DNA from: Rhodococcus sp. HNM0569
GTDB lineage: Bacteria; Actinomycetota; Actinomycetes; Mycobacteriales; Mycobacteriaceae
Direction of reading: 5' to 3'
Assembly: GCF_012726205.1 (NCBI RefSeq)
Contig: NZ_JAASAE010000002.1
Coordinates: 1 to 64,000 of the forward strand
DNA length: 64,000 bases
The notes below the pieces were generated by a model, which was given only the letters and a program-made list of their open reading frames with translations, had not been told where the DNA came from and did not search any database. The first letter of the stretch is position 1. Each line of letters opens with the position of its first letter. Of the stretch, positions 20,201-27,452 are shown piece after piece. Position numbers and translations under genes: made by a program.

Positions 20201-21135
20201 TCGACGACCCGGGCGGACCGGGCGGCGGGCACGCGGCGTCGACACTGCCGAACGGCGTGAACATCGAGATGGGTGGGGCCCGCGGCAACGGCCAGTACGG
20301 CGGGCAGGCCGCGGGTGCACGGGCATTCCCCAACATCATGCACCTGCCGATGGTGCCGTCCCTCGACCAGCTCGTCGGGTCGGGGAACCTCGGGTCGACG
20401 GGCTACGAGTACGACCTCGGGACACCGGGCAGCGGCGGCACCGGGCGACTGTCGACCGGGTACACCGGCGACGGGCAGCTCGCGCTGTCGACGGACGGGC
20501 AACGTGTGTTCGTCACGAACTGGCCGGCATCGTTCGGCGCGGACGGCGGCACCCCGATCTACTCCGCGGCGCTGCGTGTCATGGCGAACGGCGGCATCGA
20601 GAACGGGCAGGCCGGTATCGCACCCGCGGGGGCGAACCTGTACAAGTTCGCCGAGCAGGAGACCGGGGGAGAGGCGTGGATCCCGCTCGCCACATCGAAG
20701 CGGGGCCGGTCGCTCGCGATCACCGAGACCGTCGCCCGTCGGTTCGGGTACCGGCTGACACCGATGGAGAACGGCGGGTTCGGCGGCTACACCGGTGCCA
20801 GCGCACCGGCAGCGCTCGACATTCCGCTGTCGATCCAGGGGTTGGCGGGGCTCACCGGCAGCCAGCGGCGGGCGTACATGCAGCGGCTCACCGCGCTCGG
20901 TGTCGGCGGCGCGTTCGCCATCGCGTCCGGCTTCGACGAAAACGGTGTGTTCACGGGCCAGTTCGATACCGGCGCGAACTCGCACGCCGCGCTCGAGAAG
21001 GGCTTCGAGGCTGTCGTGCCGCTGCTCGAGGAGATCGCGAACGCGGCAGTGAAGGGCACCTTGCTGCACGTACAGGTGGACGTCGACCGCGACAGCAACA
21101 GCGCATCGGTCGAGATCATGAAACGCGGACTCTGA
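17236..21135 (+). CDS. Phage tail tape measure protein with peptidase-like region
   Basis: The 1299-aa protein starts with SLDVGELVARLTMDDARF, a typical tape measure N-terminus, followed by long coiled segments and a hydrophobic stretch near residues 152-176. Tape measure proteins set tail length and help DNA entry. A region near residues 915-1040 (TYVFGGWGDGWNTDCTGAAS and later GGGHAAS) places a cysteine and a histidine as in NlpC/P60- or CHAP-like cell wall peptidases. An internal repeat is present: EAFIPLSP...NEVARRFGFGL...MADGG near 875-905 and EAWIPLAT...TETVARRFGYRL...MENGG near 1150-1180. No other tail gene is nearby. Confidence 0.85.
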   Translation: MSLDVGELVARLTMDDARFVQSTKDDEKRLKGLGDTARTESQRIEKALVDATKGTDRLGTGAQQATRDLSKMGTGSAQDIGRIEVGARQAATGVDKIGTAAQQAAREVGQLDKSLGDAGNGAGAAGKKSGGNFLSGFSDAVGSLSSKTGPIAGSILGIAALGLAAGTLLAKAVQDGMAQELSRDIFQAQTGVTEAQAEKFARAAGEAYANVFGESVQENLDNVQLALNYKFIDAGSTQLEAQKVIETLDGVSSIVRTTADDSARAIGGLINSGLVDNFDEAADLIVKATALGLNRQGDLIDSISEYSAGWANTGLSAQTTMALIAQSLDLGVDNTDRAADAIREFGRRVTEEGDTIIEAIDGIGLNGREMYDAFKRGGDDAESAFDQVFDAIRAIEDPVKRNQVAMDLLGDTAGDFIGAFAQWDPSAAKQKFGEVEGAAKRAIDVMGGNAATSVEGAVRSIQTAADGLKAALAEAFGPHIQEFADTISNNRAGVIQFFIDIGNGAFEAAKAVLGFASDSMRVLAEFAQAGTDMSASFLRSLAEMAEGIDSWTPVLKFLGLVPIDFDSGDLGEKLNGMADAAEKTGDRIADNLGKGADLIDNKLIPGVDAAQERFNQFAGDQKLSAAFNDEIQKVNTAIASVGVTADGTAMSLADWRAGMAVPPDLDGQLRGLADAFLEQNRTGLEAGATVEELTKQYYGNRDALIQQLRAAGMSNQAAVALVDSYGLVPDLVATQIAQPGMPEAQYSLDVLKGKVIDVPDSKTILTHALTQDAEDRLTALGLHVEHLPDGTVKVTANTDEGEQIIAEWLRRDRSMRVRVDYWTGAGASPGEASNIQGPVPVVPNALGNVRDPGQAEIAHSTINQWAEDGPEAFIPLSPGRKRARSTSILNEVARRFGFGLVKMADGGITDPDTLDAKARGIEGATYVFGGWGDGWNTDCTGAASRLANMAVYGDPDTGGRFATGNAGVALTARGFKQGYQAGALNIGWLDDPGGPGGGHAASTLPNGVNIEMGGARGNGQYGGQAAGARAFPNIMHLPMVPSLDQLVGSGNLGSTGYEYDLGTPGSGGTGRLSTGYTGDGQLALSTDGQRVFVTNWPASFGADGGTPIYSAALRVMANGGIENGQAGIAPAGANLYKFAEQETGGEAWIPLATSKRGRSLAITETVARRFGYRLTPMENGGFGGYTGASAPAALDIPLSIQGLAGLTGSQRRAYMQRLTALGVGGAFAIASGFDENGVFTGQFDTGANSHAALEKGFEAVVPLLEEIANAAVKGTLLHVQVDVDRDSNSASVEIMKRGL

Positions 21136-21168
21136 ACCGCAACAACACAACACACCAGGAGAACCCTC

Positions 21169-21492
21169 ATGCCCCACTACGTGAATCACCTCGTCGACGG
21201 ACACCCCGCCTACGGCTGCCATTACGACGAACAGACCGGAGACTTCGTCATGAGCGGAGGCTCGCGCCTCAGTCCCGAAGGCATCTACACCGACCCCTAC
21301 GGCACACGAACCTACGGCGCTCGCCGACTCCGGGTCCGCAAGTCCGACCTCGGCCTCATTTCGGCCATCCCTAAACGGGACGCGTACGACACGCGACCGA
21401 ACCCGCCTCTCGTCCCGACCGACGCCGGGTGGCCGACACCCCCGGAAGGCTTCGGCTGGCCCAACCTCGACAACCCCAGCTGGGACGACTGA
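21169..21492 (+). CDS. Hypothetical element protein, 107 aa
   Basis: The protein is rich in Tyr, Pro and Gly, with a Pro-rich C-terminus (PLVPTDAGWPTPPEGFGWP). No family was recognised. CAGGAGAACC precedes the ATG. It follows the tape measure gene by 33 bp in the same transcript, so a minor tail or adaptor role is possible. Confidence 0.6.
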   Translation: MPHYVNHLVDGHPAYGCHYDEQTGDFVMSGGSRLSPEGIYTDPYGTRTYGARRLRVRKSDLGLISAIPKRDAYDTRPNPPLVPTDAGWPTPPEGFGWPNLDNPSWDD

Positions 21493-21535
21493 CCAACCAC
21501 AACCGCACACCCTCCCACCAGGAGCAGAACTTCAA

Positions 21536-22264
21536 ATGACTACCTTCCGACAGATCCAGCAGCGCGCCAACGAACTTCAGGCCGAACGCGAACGCCTCGT
21601 CAAGATCCGCCGCGACGCCGCAAACAACGACCGCATGATGACCGCCAGCGAACGCGCCGAGTACGTCGAGGAATGGCGCAAGAGCATCGCCAAGCAGCTC
21701 GAACCGCAGTTCGCCGCACTGCGCGAGGAGGCACGCGGCCTCGCCGCCTCCACGAAGCGGCGAGCAGCGAACGCACGCCCCAAGCTCGACCCGTCCTCGG
21801 CGGCCGACCTCGTGCGCACCGAACATGCATGGCGCAACTCTGTGCTTCCACAGCTCGAGAGGGGCACACCGCTGGCAGACGCGCTGCGCAATGCCGATGC
21901 CGACGCTGTACTCGGCGCCGAGCGGTTCGCCGAATCGTGGCTTCGTGCCAACCAGACACGGCCCGCAGGTCTCGGCGATGTTGCGTACGGGGAAGACGGT
22001 CGTTGGCGGCGGCCCAGTGATGCCGACGGCCATGCCGAGATGGTCGCCGCGGCCATCGCGGGCCGGTTCGCCGACCTCACCGCCGACCCCGACGATGCTG
22101 CCGCCCTCAGGGCGAGCGTCACTGTCGACTCGGTCATCACGCCGGCAATCGACGCGTACATCAGTGAGGCTGAGTCTCGCCCTCGTGTGAGCCTCGATAC
22201 CTCGATCGGTACGCACTACGCCCTCGGAGCGGCCGACGGAAACGCAGAAGGCGACGCTGCCTGA
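21536..22264 (+). CDS. Hypothetical element protein, 242 aa, helical
   Basis: The N-terminal 90 residues are strongly helical and charged (QIQQRANELQAERERLVKIR) and should form a coiled coil. The C-terminal half is acidic and Ala-rich. No family was recognised; scaffold-like or tail-associated proteins can look like this, but there is no specific motif. CAGGAGCAG lies before the ATG. It is the last rightward gene, followed by a strong hairpin terminator. Confidence 0.6.
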   Translation: MTTFRQIQQRANELQAERERLVKIRRDAANNDRMMTASERAEYVEEWRKSIAKQLEPQFAALREEARGLAASTKRRAANARPKLDPSSAADLVRTEHAWRNSVLPQLERGTPLADALRNADADAVLGAERFAESWLRANQTRPAGLGDVAYGEDGRWRRPSDADGHAEMVAAAIAGRFADLTADPDDAAALRASVTVDSVITPAIDAYISEAESRPRVSLDTSIGTHYALGAADGNAEGDAA

Positions 22265-22273
22265 TAGACCACG

Positions 22274-22317
22274 CACAGAGCGGCCCCACCCATGAATCCG
22301 GGTGGGGCCGCTCTGTG
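22274..22317 (+). terminator. Strong hairpin terminator after the rightward element genes
   Basis: Perfect 18-bp arms (CACAGAGCGGCCCCACCC and its complement) enclose the 8-base loop ATGAATCC, starting 9 bp after the last rightward stop. There is no long T run, as is common in high-GC actinomycetes. Confidence 0.85.
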
Positions 22318-22519
22318 TTGTCAGGATGGTTCAGTGGTGACCACTCTGTGACCGAATCCGGTGCGACCTGCGGTGTTGCACGCAGCAACGGACACTAGAT
22401 CCGCAAGATTCCGTCGACGTTACTTGGCGAAGCACCGATACCCCGGATGCTTCGAGGCGGTGCGCGCCGGAACCAGTCAGGGAGATTGTGTGCGACTGTC
22501 GGGGATAGTTCACGCGCAG

Positions 22520-22535
22520 GTGAGCGCTCGCTCAC
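22520..22535 (-). terminator. Small hairpin at the end of the 197-aa membrane protein gene
   Basis: GTGAGCG and CGCTCAC form 7-bp arms around two bases and overlap the reverse-strand stop at 22532. The rest of the 22318-22519 gap shows nothing that could be named. Confidence 0.4.
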
Positions 22536-23125
22536 GTACGCTTCGCGCTGTTGTCTGCAATCGCGTCGAGCGCTTTAGCAATCTGCTTCAACCTGCCTTC
22601 AGGCGAGGTAGACGAGGTGGCGGAGGTCCCTTGCTTGAGCACGCGCATGTCGAGCACGAAATCCTCGCGATAGTGATCTCGCCTTCCGAACCAACCCCTG
22701 TCATTGGACTTGGTAGAGATCGATGCGGTGACCTGCTCCGGGAAACCCGGCTCTGTGTGTGGCCAGATGTTGTTGAGTTCAGCGCCGGGCATCAATGTTG
22801 GGATCGGATCGCTGTATCGGCGAACGATGAACGACAGCATGTTGTTCGCATCGCCAAGGGGCGGCTCGAAGGTGACACAGACATCTCGGGCAACCGAGGG
22901 CCCATAGTTGCGGACTACGAGCTCGGCCATCCCGTTGGCGTACGGAACGGGTCGCAACTCTGCTCCCACCATTGGCCGCGACCGGCTCTGGCTGTCTCTT
23001 CGAGCTCGTCTGAATGTCTGGATGGCGGCGCCAGCTGCAAGTACCGCGGCGCCTGAGGCCACACGGGAAGCAGTGAACCATCCCCACAGGTCGCCGATCA
23101 GGTCGCCAGCTTGCTGCAAGCTCAC
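22532..23125 (-). CDS. Single-pass membrane protein, cargo of the element
   Basis: The 197-aa product has one N-terminal membrane helix (VASGAAVLAAGAAIQTF, residues about 22-38) followed by Arg-rich positive charge and a beta-rich domain (MAELVVRNYGPSVARDVCVTFEPP). This looks like a cytoplasmic or periplasmic immunoglobulin-like fold. No function is known. The GTG at 23125 follows GGGAGGG. Being antisense to the phage-type genes and next to lipoprotein genes, it is probably an accessory gene expressed in the integrated state. Confidence 0.65.
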   Translation of the reverse strand: MSLQQAGDLIGDLWGWFTASRVASGAAVLAAGAAIQTFRRARRDSQSRSRPMVGAELRPVPYANGMAELVVRNYGPSVARDVCVTFEPPLGDANNMLSFIVRRYSDPIPTLMPGAELNNIWPHTEPGFPEQVTASISTKSNDRGWFGRRDHYREDFVLDMRVLKQGTSATSSTSPEGRLKQIAKALDAIADNSAKRT

Positions 23126-23153
23126 GGTGTGCCCTCCCACCTGCTGGGCGCGG

Positions 23154-23750
23154 CTAGTACGCCCACGTCCAACCGATCCTCGATGTGCCGGCGCGAAGCT
23201 CGGATACCAATGTGCCCGTGGGGTTCCGGCTGTCGAACGCAAGAGTGAACTGGTAGCGCGAGGCGGAGTTCATCGCGTCCGGGTAATCCACACTCGCGCA
23301 ACCATAGCTGTGGGGTGTCGTGATCGCGGTCTCCGTCACGCCGTCGGGCCCGACGATTGACCAGGCATTCCCCTTGAACGGAGACAGGAGATTGGGGAAC
23401 TGGGAAGGCTCGTAGTCAGGGCCAGTGACGAGCTCGACATCGGCGAGGATCGTGTGGCCGTTCTTGTTGGCGCTCACAGAATCGTTCGGGCACCCCGTGT
23501 CGACGCGGATGTCGCGCACAGTCCACGTTGCCACGTCGATGCTGCTGTCCTTCAGGCCGACGTACTGACCGAGTACTGCCGGCTTGTTCGTCATCGTTGC
23601 GGCTGCTCTCGTCGTGGGCCTGGTAGTGGGTGCCGCGCTCGGAGCAGACGTAGCGGAGGCTTGGGGTGCGCTGTCGGCGGAGGACGAGCAGCCAAGGAAG
23701 AGGGGCGAAGCCAGCGCAATCGCACACGCGAACGCCACACGTTTTGTCAT
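23154..23750 (-). CDS. Putative lipoprotein, cargo of the element
   Basis: The 198-aa protein has a signal peptide ending in the lipobox LFLGC (cysteine at residue 21), a Ser/Thr/Ala/Pro linker of about 35 residues, and a domain with two cysteines (VDTGCPN and SYGCAS) that may form a disulfide. It should be anchored to the outer face of the membrane. No family was recognised. Surface lipoproteins carried by prophages sometimes block superinfection; here that is only a suggestion from context. Confidence 0.7.
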   Translation of the reverse strand: MTKRVAFACAIALASPLFLGCSSSADSAPQASATSAPSAAPTTRPTTRAAATMTNKPAVLGQYVGLKDSSIDVATWTVRDIRVDTGCPNDSVSANKNGHTILADVELVTGPDYEPSQFPNLLSPFKGNAWSIVGPDGVTETAITTPHSYGCASVDYPDAMNSASRYQFTLAFDSRNPTGTLVSELRAGTSRIGWTWAY

Positions 23751-23814
23751 GGCGAATAAGTACCAGATGTTGCCGACACAAGCGAGATTCGGCGAAGGAA
23801 GCGGCTGGGGTTTG

Positions 23815-24357
23815 TCAGAGTCGGTCGGGGAACGCGGGCGCGAGCTTCTGCGCGTAGCCGGTCGCCCACGTGCAGGCGTCCTGCACCGTGGCCGGGATCG
23901 TGACGGGGTCGAACGTGTCGGCGCTGTACCCGACTTGCACCGTGATGACGCCGGGGTCGATCTCGACGACCACGACGCACGAGCGTGCCTGGGGCGAATC
24001 GGTCGAGATCATGCGGTGCCCGTCGAGTGTCGTCTCGTCGATCTTCGTGCCGAGGTTGAGCGCGTCGTCGACGGTCATCGCGTTCGACGCGACGACGGCG
24101 CCGGGCCCGTGTCCGTCGGCCGCGTCGTAGATGCAGCCGTACGACTGCGGGCTCGTCGACCGGTCGATGCGGGCGTCGGCGTCGTCCGGTGGTTTCGCGA
24201 GACCGGCCTGCGCGAGCACGTCGGCCGGGATCGCGTCGCACGGCTGCCAACTCACGGGCTCCTGCGTCGGCGTCGCGGACTGATCCGGCTCGTCGTTCGA
24301 CGAGCAGCCGACGAGCACGACCGCTGCCGCGCACGCGAGGCCGACCGCCCGCCTCAC
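23815..24357 (-). CDS. DUF3558 family lipoprotein
   Basis: The 180-aa protein starts with a signal peptide and lipobox VLVGC, followed by an acidic linker and a domain with PCDAIPADVLAQAGL, YGCIYDA and ACTWATGYAQKL. Cysteine spacing and sequence fit the DUF3558 family of actinobacterial surface lipoproteins, whose function is unknown. The GTG start overlaps the stop of the upstream 129-aa gene, so the two are translated together and may act together. Confidence 0.75.
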   Translation of the reverse strand: MRRAVGLACAAAVVLVGCSSNDEPDQSATPTQEPVSWQPCDAIPADVLAQAGLAKPPDDADARIDRSTSPQSYGCIYDAADGHGPGAVVASNAMTVDDALNLGTKIDETTLDGHRMISTDSPQARSCVVVVEIDPGVITVQVGYSADTFDPVTIPATVQDACTWATGYAQKLAPAFPDRL

Positions 24358-24743
24358 AGCTGACCGCCGAATGCGGCAGCGTTCGCGGCGTCCTGTTCCT
24401 CGTACTTCTTCAATGCCTCCCGCAGCGCGTCGCCGAAGTTCCGGGCCCACGCCGCGTGCGACTCGAGGTATTCGACGGCCGACGACCCTTTCGGGATGTT
24501 GCCGCCGCCGATGGCCTTGTCCTGGAACTTGCGCACGATCGCCTGTGCCGTCTGGATGTCGGACTCGCCGATGCCGAGGCTTTCGACCCACAGCTCGCGG
24601 CGGGCCCGGTGCGCGAGCCGCGTCATCTTGGTCACCTGCTCGTCGCACAGATTGATCATGCCGACCAGCCCCTCCCGGTCGATCGAGAACGCGTCGGCGG
24701 CGCACAGCTCACCGAACTTCTTCCACTCGCCTTCGAGCGCCAT
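24354..24743 (-). CDS. Helical 129-aa protein paired with the DUF3558 lipoprotein
   Basis: The protein is almost fully helical (INLCDEQVTKMTRLAHRARREL, AWARNFGDALREALKKYEEQ), with a size and heptad pattern like small WXG100/ESX-type partners, although the WXG motif itself is not present. A run of G before the ATG (CTGGGGGGATCT) serves as ribosome binding site. It overlaps the DUF3558 gene by four bases. Function unknown. Confidence 0.65.
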   Translation of the reverse strand: MALEGEWKKFGELCAADAFSIDREGLVGMINLCDEQVTKMTRLAHRARRELWVESLGIGESDIQTAQAIVRKFQDKAIGGGNIPKGSSAVEYLESHAAWARNFGDALREALKKYEEQDAANAAAFGGQL

Positions 24744-24889
24744 AGATCCCCCCAGGTGCATCGGTATCCGGACGGCGGACAACCTATCAGCCTGAACGAA
24801 TCAACTTCGTGAAGTGGATGGTGTGGCCGGGCGGCAGTGGCTTCAATGTGGTCACAGAGGCGGCGTGACGCCGAGGTATAGCGCGGCAC

Positions 24890-24919
24890 CAGGTGGCAGG
24901 CGGAACAACCTGCCACCTG
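24890..24919. terminator. Hairpin beside the right attachment site
   Basis: CAGGTGGCAGG and CCTGCCACCTG are perfect 11-bp arms around 8 bases. ATAGCGC and GCGCTAT extend the symmetry outside it. In the circular form the integrase frame would stop at 24939-24941, 20 bp before this hairpin, so it may be the integrase terminator of the excised element. Confidence 0.55.
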
Positions 24920-24973
24920 GGAAAATGGGCCTGCGCTATCACTCGGTTGCACTTGGCGGCACGTTCGGGTTCT

Positions 24974-25021
24974 GACTTAAAATCCGCCCAGTGTCGGTTC
25001 GAGCCCGACTGGGGGCACAGG
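24974..25021. repeat. Attachment site, right copy (48 bp)
   Basis: This is identical to 11973-12020 and represents the displaced 3' half of the original tRNA gene. The rest of the 24744-25135 stretch holds two hairpins and no credible gene. Confidence 0.95.
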
Positions 25022-25041
25022 TCAGATGGATCTGCACAGGC

Positions 25042-25095
25042 TTTCGCGCGAGAACCCCGGCTACAGCACGCTGTAGCCGGGGTTCTCGCGCGAAA
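25042..25095. terminator. Very strong bidirectional hairpin
   Basis: Arms of 25 bp match perfectly (from TTTCGCGCGAGAACCCC to its complement) around the loop CACG. It lies 21 bp after the displaced tRNA half and 41 bp after it starts the methyltransferase 3' end, so before integration it was probably the tRNA terminator and still serves the leftward methyltransferase gene. Confidence 0.8.
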
Positions 25096-25135
25096 TGGTG
25101 TGTGAGACTTCCTGTTGGGCAGGGGAGCGGCCGCG

Positions 25136-25762
25136 TCAGGCGATGCGGCGCACCATCACGGTGTTGTCCAGGCGTACCCCGTCGGTGCCGTCGGGCCGCT
25201 TCTGTGCGCGTTCGTGCACGACGCAGCGCAGCGTCTCCCACTCGCCGTCCGCGAGTTCGAGGTCGGCGAGGATCTCCTCGGGCGTCTTGAACTCCATGTC
25301 GTGGTGGTGGTCGTGCTCTTCCCAGTCCGGCATGCCCGAGTGGCTCTCGACGAGCAGTACTCCGCCCGGCGCGACGGCGCGGCTCGCGCGGCGCAGGATG
25401 TCCTCGCGGGCCAGTTCGGCGAACGAATGCAGGAAGTGCGCCGACACGAGGTCGAACGTGCCTTCGGGGAACGACTCGGACAGGTCGATGTGCACCAGTT
25501 CGACGCGGTCGCCCACACCTTCGTCCTCGGCGTGCTGCCGCGCGCGGCCGAGTGCGACGACCGACAGGTCGGTGCCGGTCACCGCCCACCCGCGCTTGGC
25601 GAGCCAGATCGCGTCGCCGCCCTCGCCGCACCCGAGGTCGAGTGCGCGACCGGGTGCGAGGTCGGCAGTCTCCCGGACGAGCGAGTCGTTCGGATTTCCG
25701 CTCCAGATGCGGTCACTTTCGAGGTAGCGGGCATCCCACTGTTCGGCGGCGGTCTCGGTCAT
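25136..25762 (-). CDS. SAM-dependent class I methyltransferase
   Basis: The 208-aa protein has motif I ALDLGCGEGGDAIWLAKRGW with the acidic post-motif GTDLS, motif II-like FDLVSAHFLHSF and motif III APGGVLLVESH. This is the fold of TehB/thiopurine-type small-molecule methyltransferases. The acceptor is not known. ATG at 25762 follows GAGGGG. It ends just after the chromosomal side of the element. Confidence 0.85.
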   Translation of the reverse strand: MTETAAEQWDARYLESDRIWSGNPNDSLVRETADLAPGRALDLGCGEGGDAIWLAKRGWAVTGTDLSVVALGRARQHAEDEGVGDRVELVHIDLSESFPEGTFDLVSAHFLHSFAELAREDILRRASRAVAPGGVLLVESHSGMPDWEEHDHHHDMEFKTPEEILADLELADGEWETLRCVVHERAQKRPDGTDGVRLDNTVMVRRIA

Positions 25763-25965
25763 GGCCCCTCTTTCGTCCCGGGCGGCAATGTCGACACCAC
25801 TGTGCCGCGCGCGTGACGCGATCCGCCACTTCCGTTGCCGTTCCGGCAACTCGCGCCAGCGGGCACCCTCTGGGGTGACGTCCGCGCGTGCGAGCGAATC
25901 GCTCGTCTCGCGGTGCCTGATGCGCGACGATCGAGGGGAGTGCAGTCGAGCGGCGGGAGATCGCA

Positions 25966-26481
25966 GTGGATCAGGCGCAGTTGCTCAGCGACGGGTTCGG
26001 GCGCATCCGGGAGGTGGTGGGCGCGACCCTCGACGGGCTGCCCGACGACGCGCTCACCTTCCGGATCGATCCCGACGCCAACACCGTGGCGTGGCTGATC
26101 TGGCATCTCACGCGGGTGCAGGACGATCACGTCGCCGACGCGGCGGGCACCGAGCAGGTGTGGACGATCGACGGCTGGGCGGACCGGTTCGCGTTGCCGT
26201 TCGATCGCGACGAGACGGGCTTCGGCCAGTCGTCGCGTGAAGTGGGGCTGGTTCGCGCGAGTGCCGACTTGCTGGCGGGCTACCACGACGCCGTGTGCGA
26301 ACGGACCCTCGCGTACGTCGCGGGTCTCGACGCGGGGGCGCTGGACCGGGTCGTCGACGAATCGTGGGATCCGCCGGTGACGCTCGGTGTGCGGCTTGTG
26401 AGCGTCCTGTCGGACGATCTGCAGCACGCCGGGCAGGCCGCGTTCGTCGCGGGCGCGTGGTCGCGGTCGTCCGGACGGTGA
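25966..26481 (+). CDS. DinB-family protein (DUF664-like)
   Basis: The 171-aa four-helix-bundle protein has the metal-binding histidine pattern of the DinB/mycothiol-transferase superfamily: WLIWHLTRVQDDH near residue 45 and LQHAGQAAF near residue 150. In actinobacteria these enzymes often use mycothiol as cofactor in detoxification. The substrate is unknown. GTG start with GGGAG upstream. The 25763-25965 gap is the shared upstream region with the methyltransferase and shows no clear operator. Confidence 0.8.
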   Translation: MDQAQLLSDGFGRIREVVGATLDGLPDDALTFRIDPDANTVAWLIWHLTRVQDDHVADAAGTEQVWTIDGWADRFALPFDRDETGFGQSSREVGLVRASADLLAGYHDAVCERTLAYVAGLDAGALDRVVDESWDPPVTLGVRLVSVLSDDLQHAGQAAFVAGAWSRSSGR

Positions 26482-26558
26482 GAAAAAACCGACCGATACG
26501 CATGTGATGGGTGTCACACTTGTTCGGTAGGTGATTCCGCGAGAAAGGCCGTGCGGCC

Positions 26559-27431
26559 ATGACAGATCGCGACGAGCCCGGGCGTGCCGACCCGCCGGAG
26601 GGCCACGACGCTTCACAGGGCGGACCGGAAGGTCGAGCGCAGCAAGAAGGTTATCCGGGCCAGGGTGCACCGCCCGGTTTCGGTCAGCAGGCGCCCTACA
26701 ACCAGCAACCGCCCTACGGGCAGGGCCTGTACGGGCAGCAGGGGCAGTACGCACAGCAAGGGCCGCCGCCGGGGTACGGGCAGCAAGCTCCGTACGCACA
26801 GCAATCGCCGTACGGACAGCAGGGTCAGTACGGACAGCAGCCGCCACCGGGGTATCCACCTGCGGGTTATCCTCCGCCGCAACAGAAGAAGAAGCGGCGC
26901 AAGTGGCCGTGGATTCTCGGCATCCTCGCGGTCATCGTGATCGTCATCATCGCGGTGAGTACGAGTGGAGGCGACGACTCCGGCTCGGGTGGCACCGCGG
27001 GCGGTGGCAGTGGTGACGGCGGCGGTGGTTCGTCGAACAGCGAGGCGGCCGGCATCGGCACCGAAGTCCGCGACGGCAAGTTCGGCTTCACGGTGACGAA
27101 TGTGCGTTCCGGGGTGCCGAGTATCGGCGACGTCTTTTCGGAGGACGCGCAGGGCCAGTTCGTGTTGGTCGAGATGACCGTGCACAACATCAGCGACGAG
27201 CCGCAGACGTACTTCGGTGACAACCAGAAGCTGATCGACGCGCAGGGCCGCGAGTTCACGAACGACACCGCCGCCGAGATCACGATGGGCGCGTCGACGT
27301 CGGCGCCGGTCAACCCGGGCAACTCTCTGATGACGACACTCGTGTTCGATATTCCGGCCGATGCGCAGCCGTCCGAACTGGAAGTGCACGATTCGCCGCT
27401 CTCCAACGGGGCCACCATCAACCTGCAGTGA
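26559..27431 (+). CDS. DUF4352 membrane protein with GYQP-rich repeats
   Basis: The 290-aa protein has a cytoplasmic N-terminus of about 110 residues built from YGQQ, GQYAQQ and PPPGY repeats, a KKKRRK stop-transfer cluster, one membrane helix (WILGILAVIVIVIIAV), a Gly/Ser linker and an external DUF4352 domain (FVLVEMTVHNISDEPQTY). DUF4352 domains are immunoglobulin-like and often lie on surface proteins in actinobacteria. Function unknown. Confidence 0.8.
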   Translation: MTDRDEPGRADPPEGHDASQGGPEGRAQQEGYPGQGAPPGFGQQAPYNQQPPYGQGLYGQQGQYAQQGPPPGYGQQAPYAQQSPYGQQGQYGQQPPPGYPPAGYPPPQQKKKRRKWPWILGILAVIVIVIIAVSTSGGDDSGSGGTAGGGSGDGGGGSSNSEAAGIGTEVRDGKFGFTVTNVRSGVPSIGDVFSEDAQGQFVLVEMTVHNISDEPQTYFGDNQKLIDAQGREFTNDTAAEITMGASTSAPVNPGNSLMTTLVFDIPADAQPSELEVHDSPLSNGATINLQ

Positions 27432-27452
27432 CCCCGCCGGAGGTGTAGCGGC

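Larger units (their letters stand above)
11973..25021. mobile_element. Integrated phage-related element, about 13.0 kb
   Basis: The element lies between 48-bp direct repeats made of the tRNA 3' half. It encodes an integrase, repressor, excisionase, replication-initiator-like protein, small phage proteins, an HTH protein like small terminases, a tape measure protein and four reverse-strand cargo genes. No portal, capsid, tail tube, large terminase or lysis gene is present. The repeat left of the integrase completes the tRNA, so the displaced original 3' half is the copy at 24974-25021. Integration at a tRNA 3' end by a tyrosine integrase is a well-known route for islands and prophages. Confidence 0.93.

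Noticed and set aside
24939-25631. Reverse open frame crossing the right attachment site
   Set aside because: Most of it is antisense shadow of the methyltransferase gene. Its end matters only as the possible integrase tail in the excised circle.
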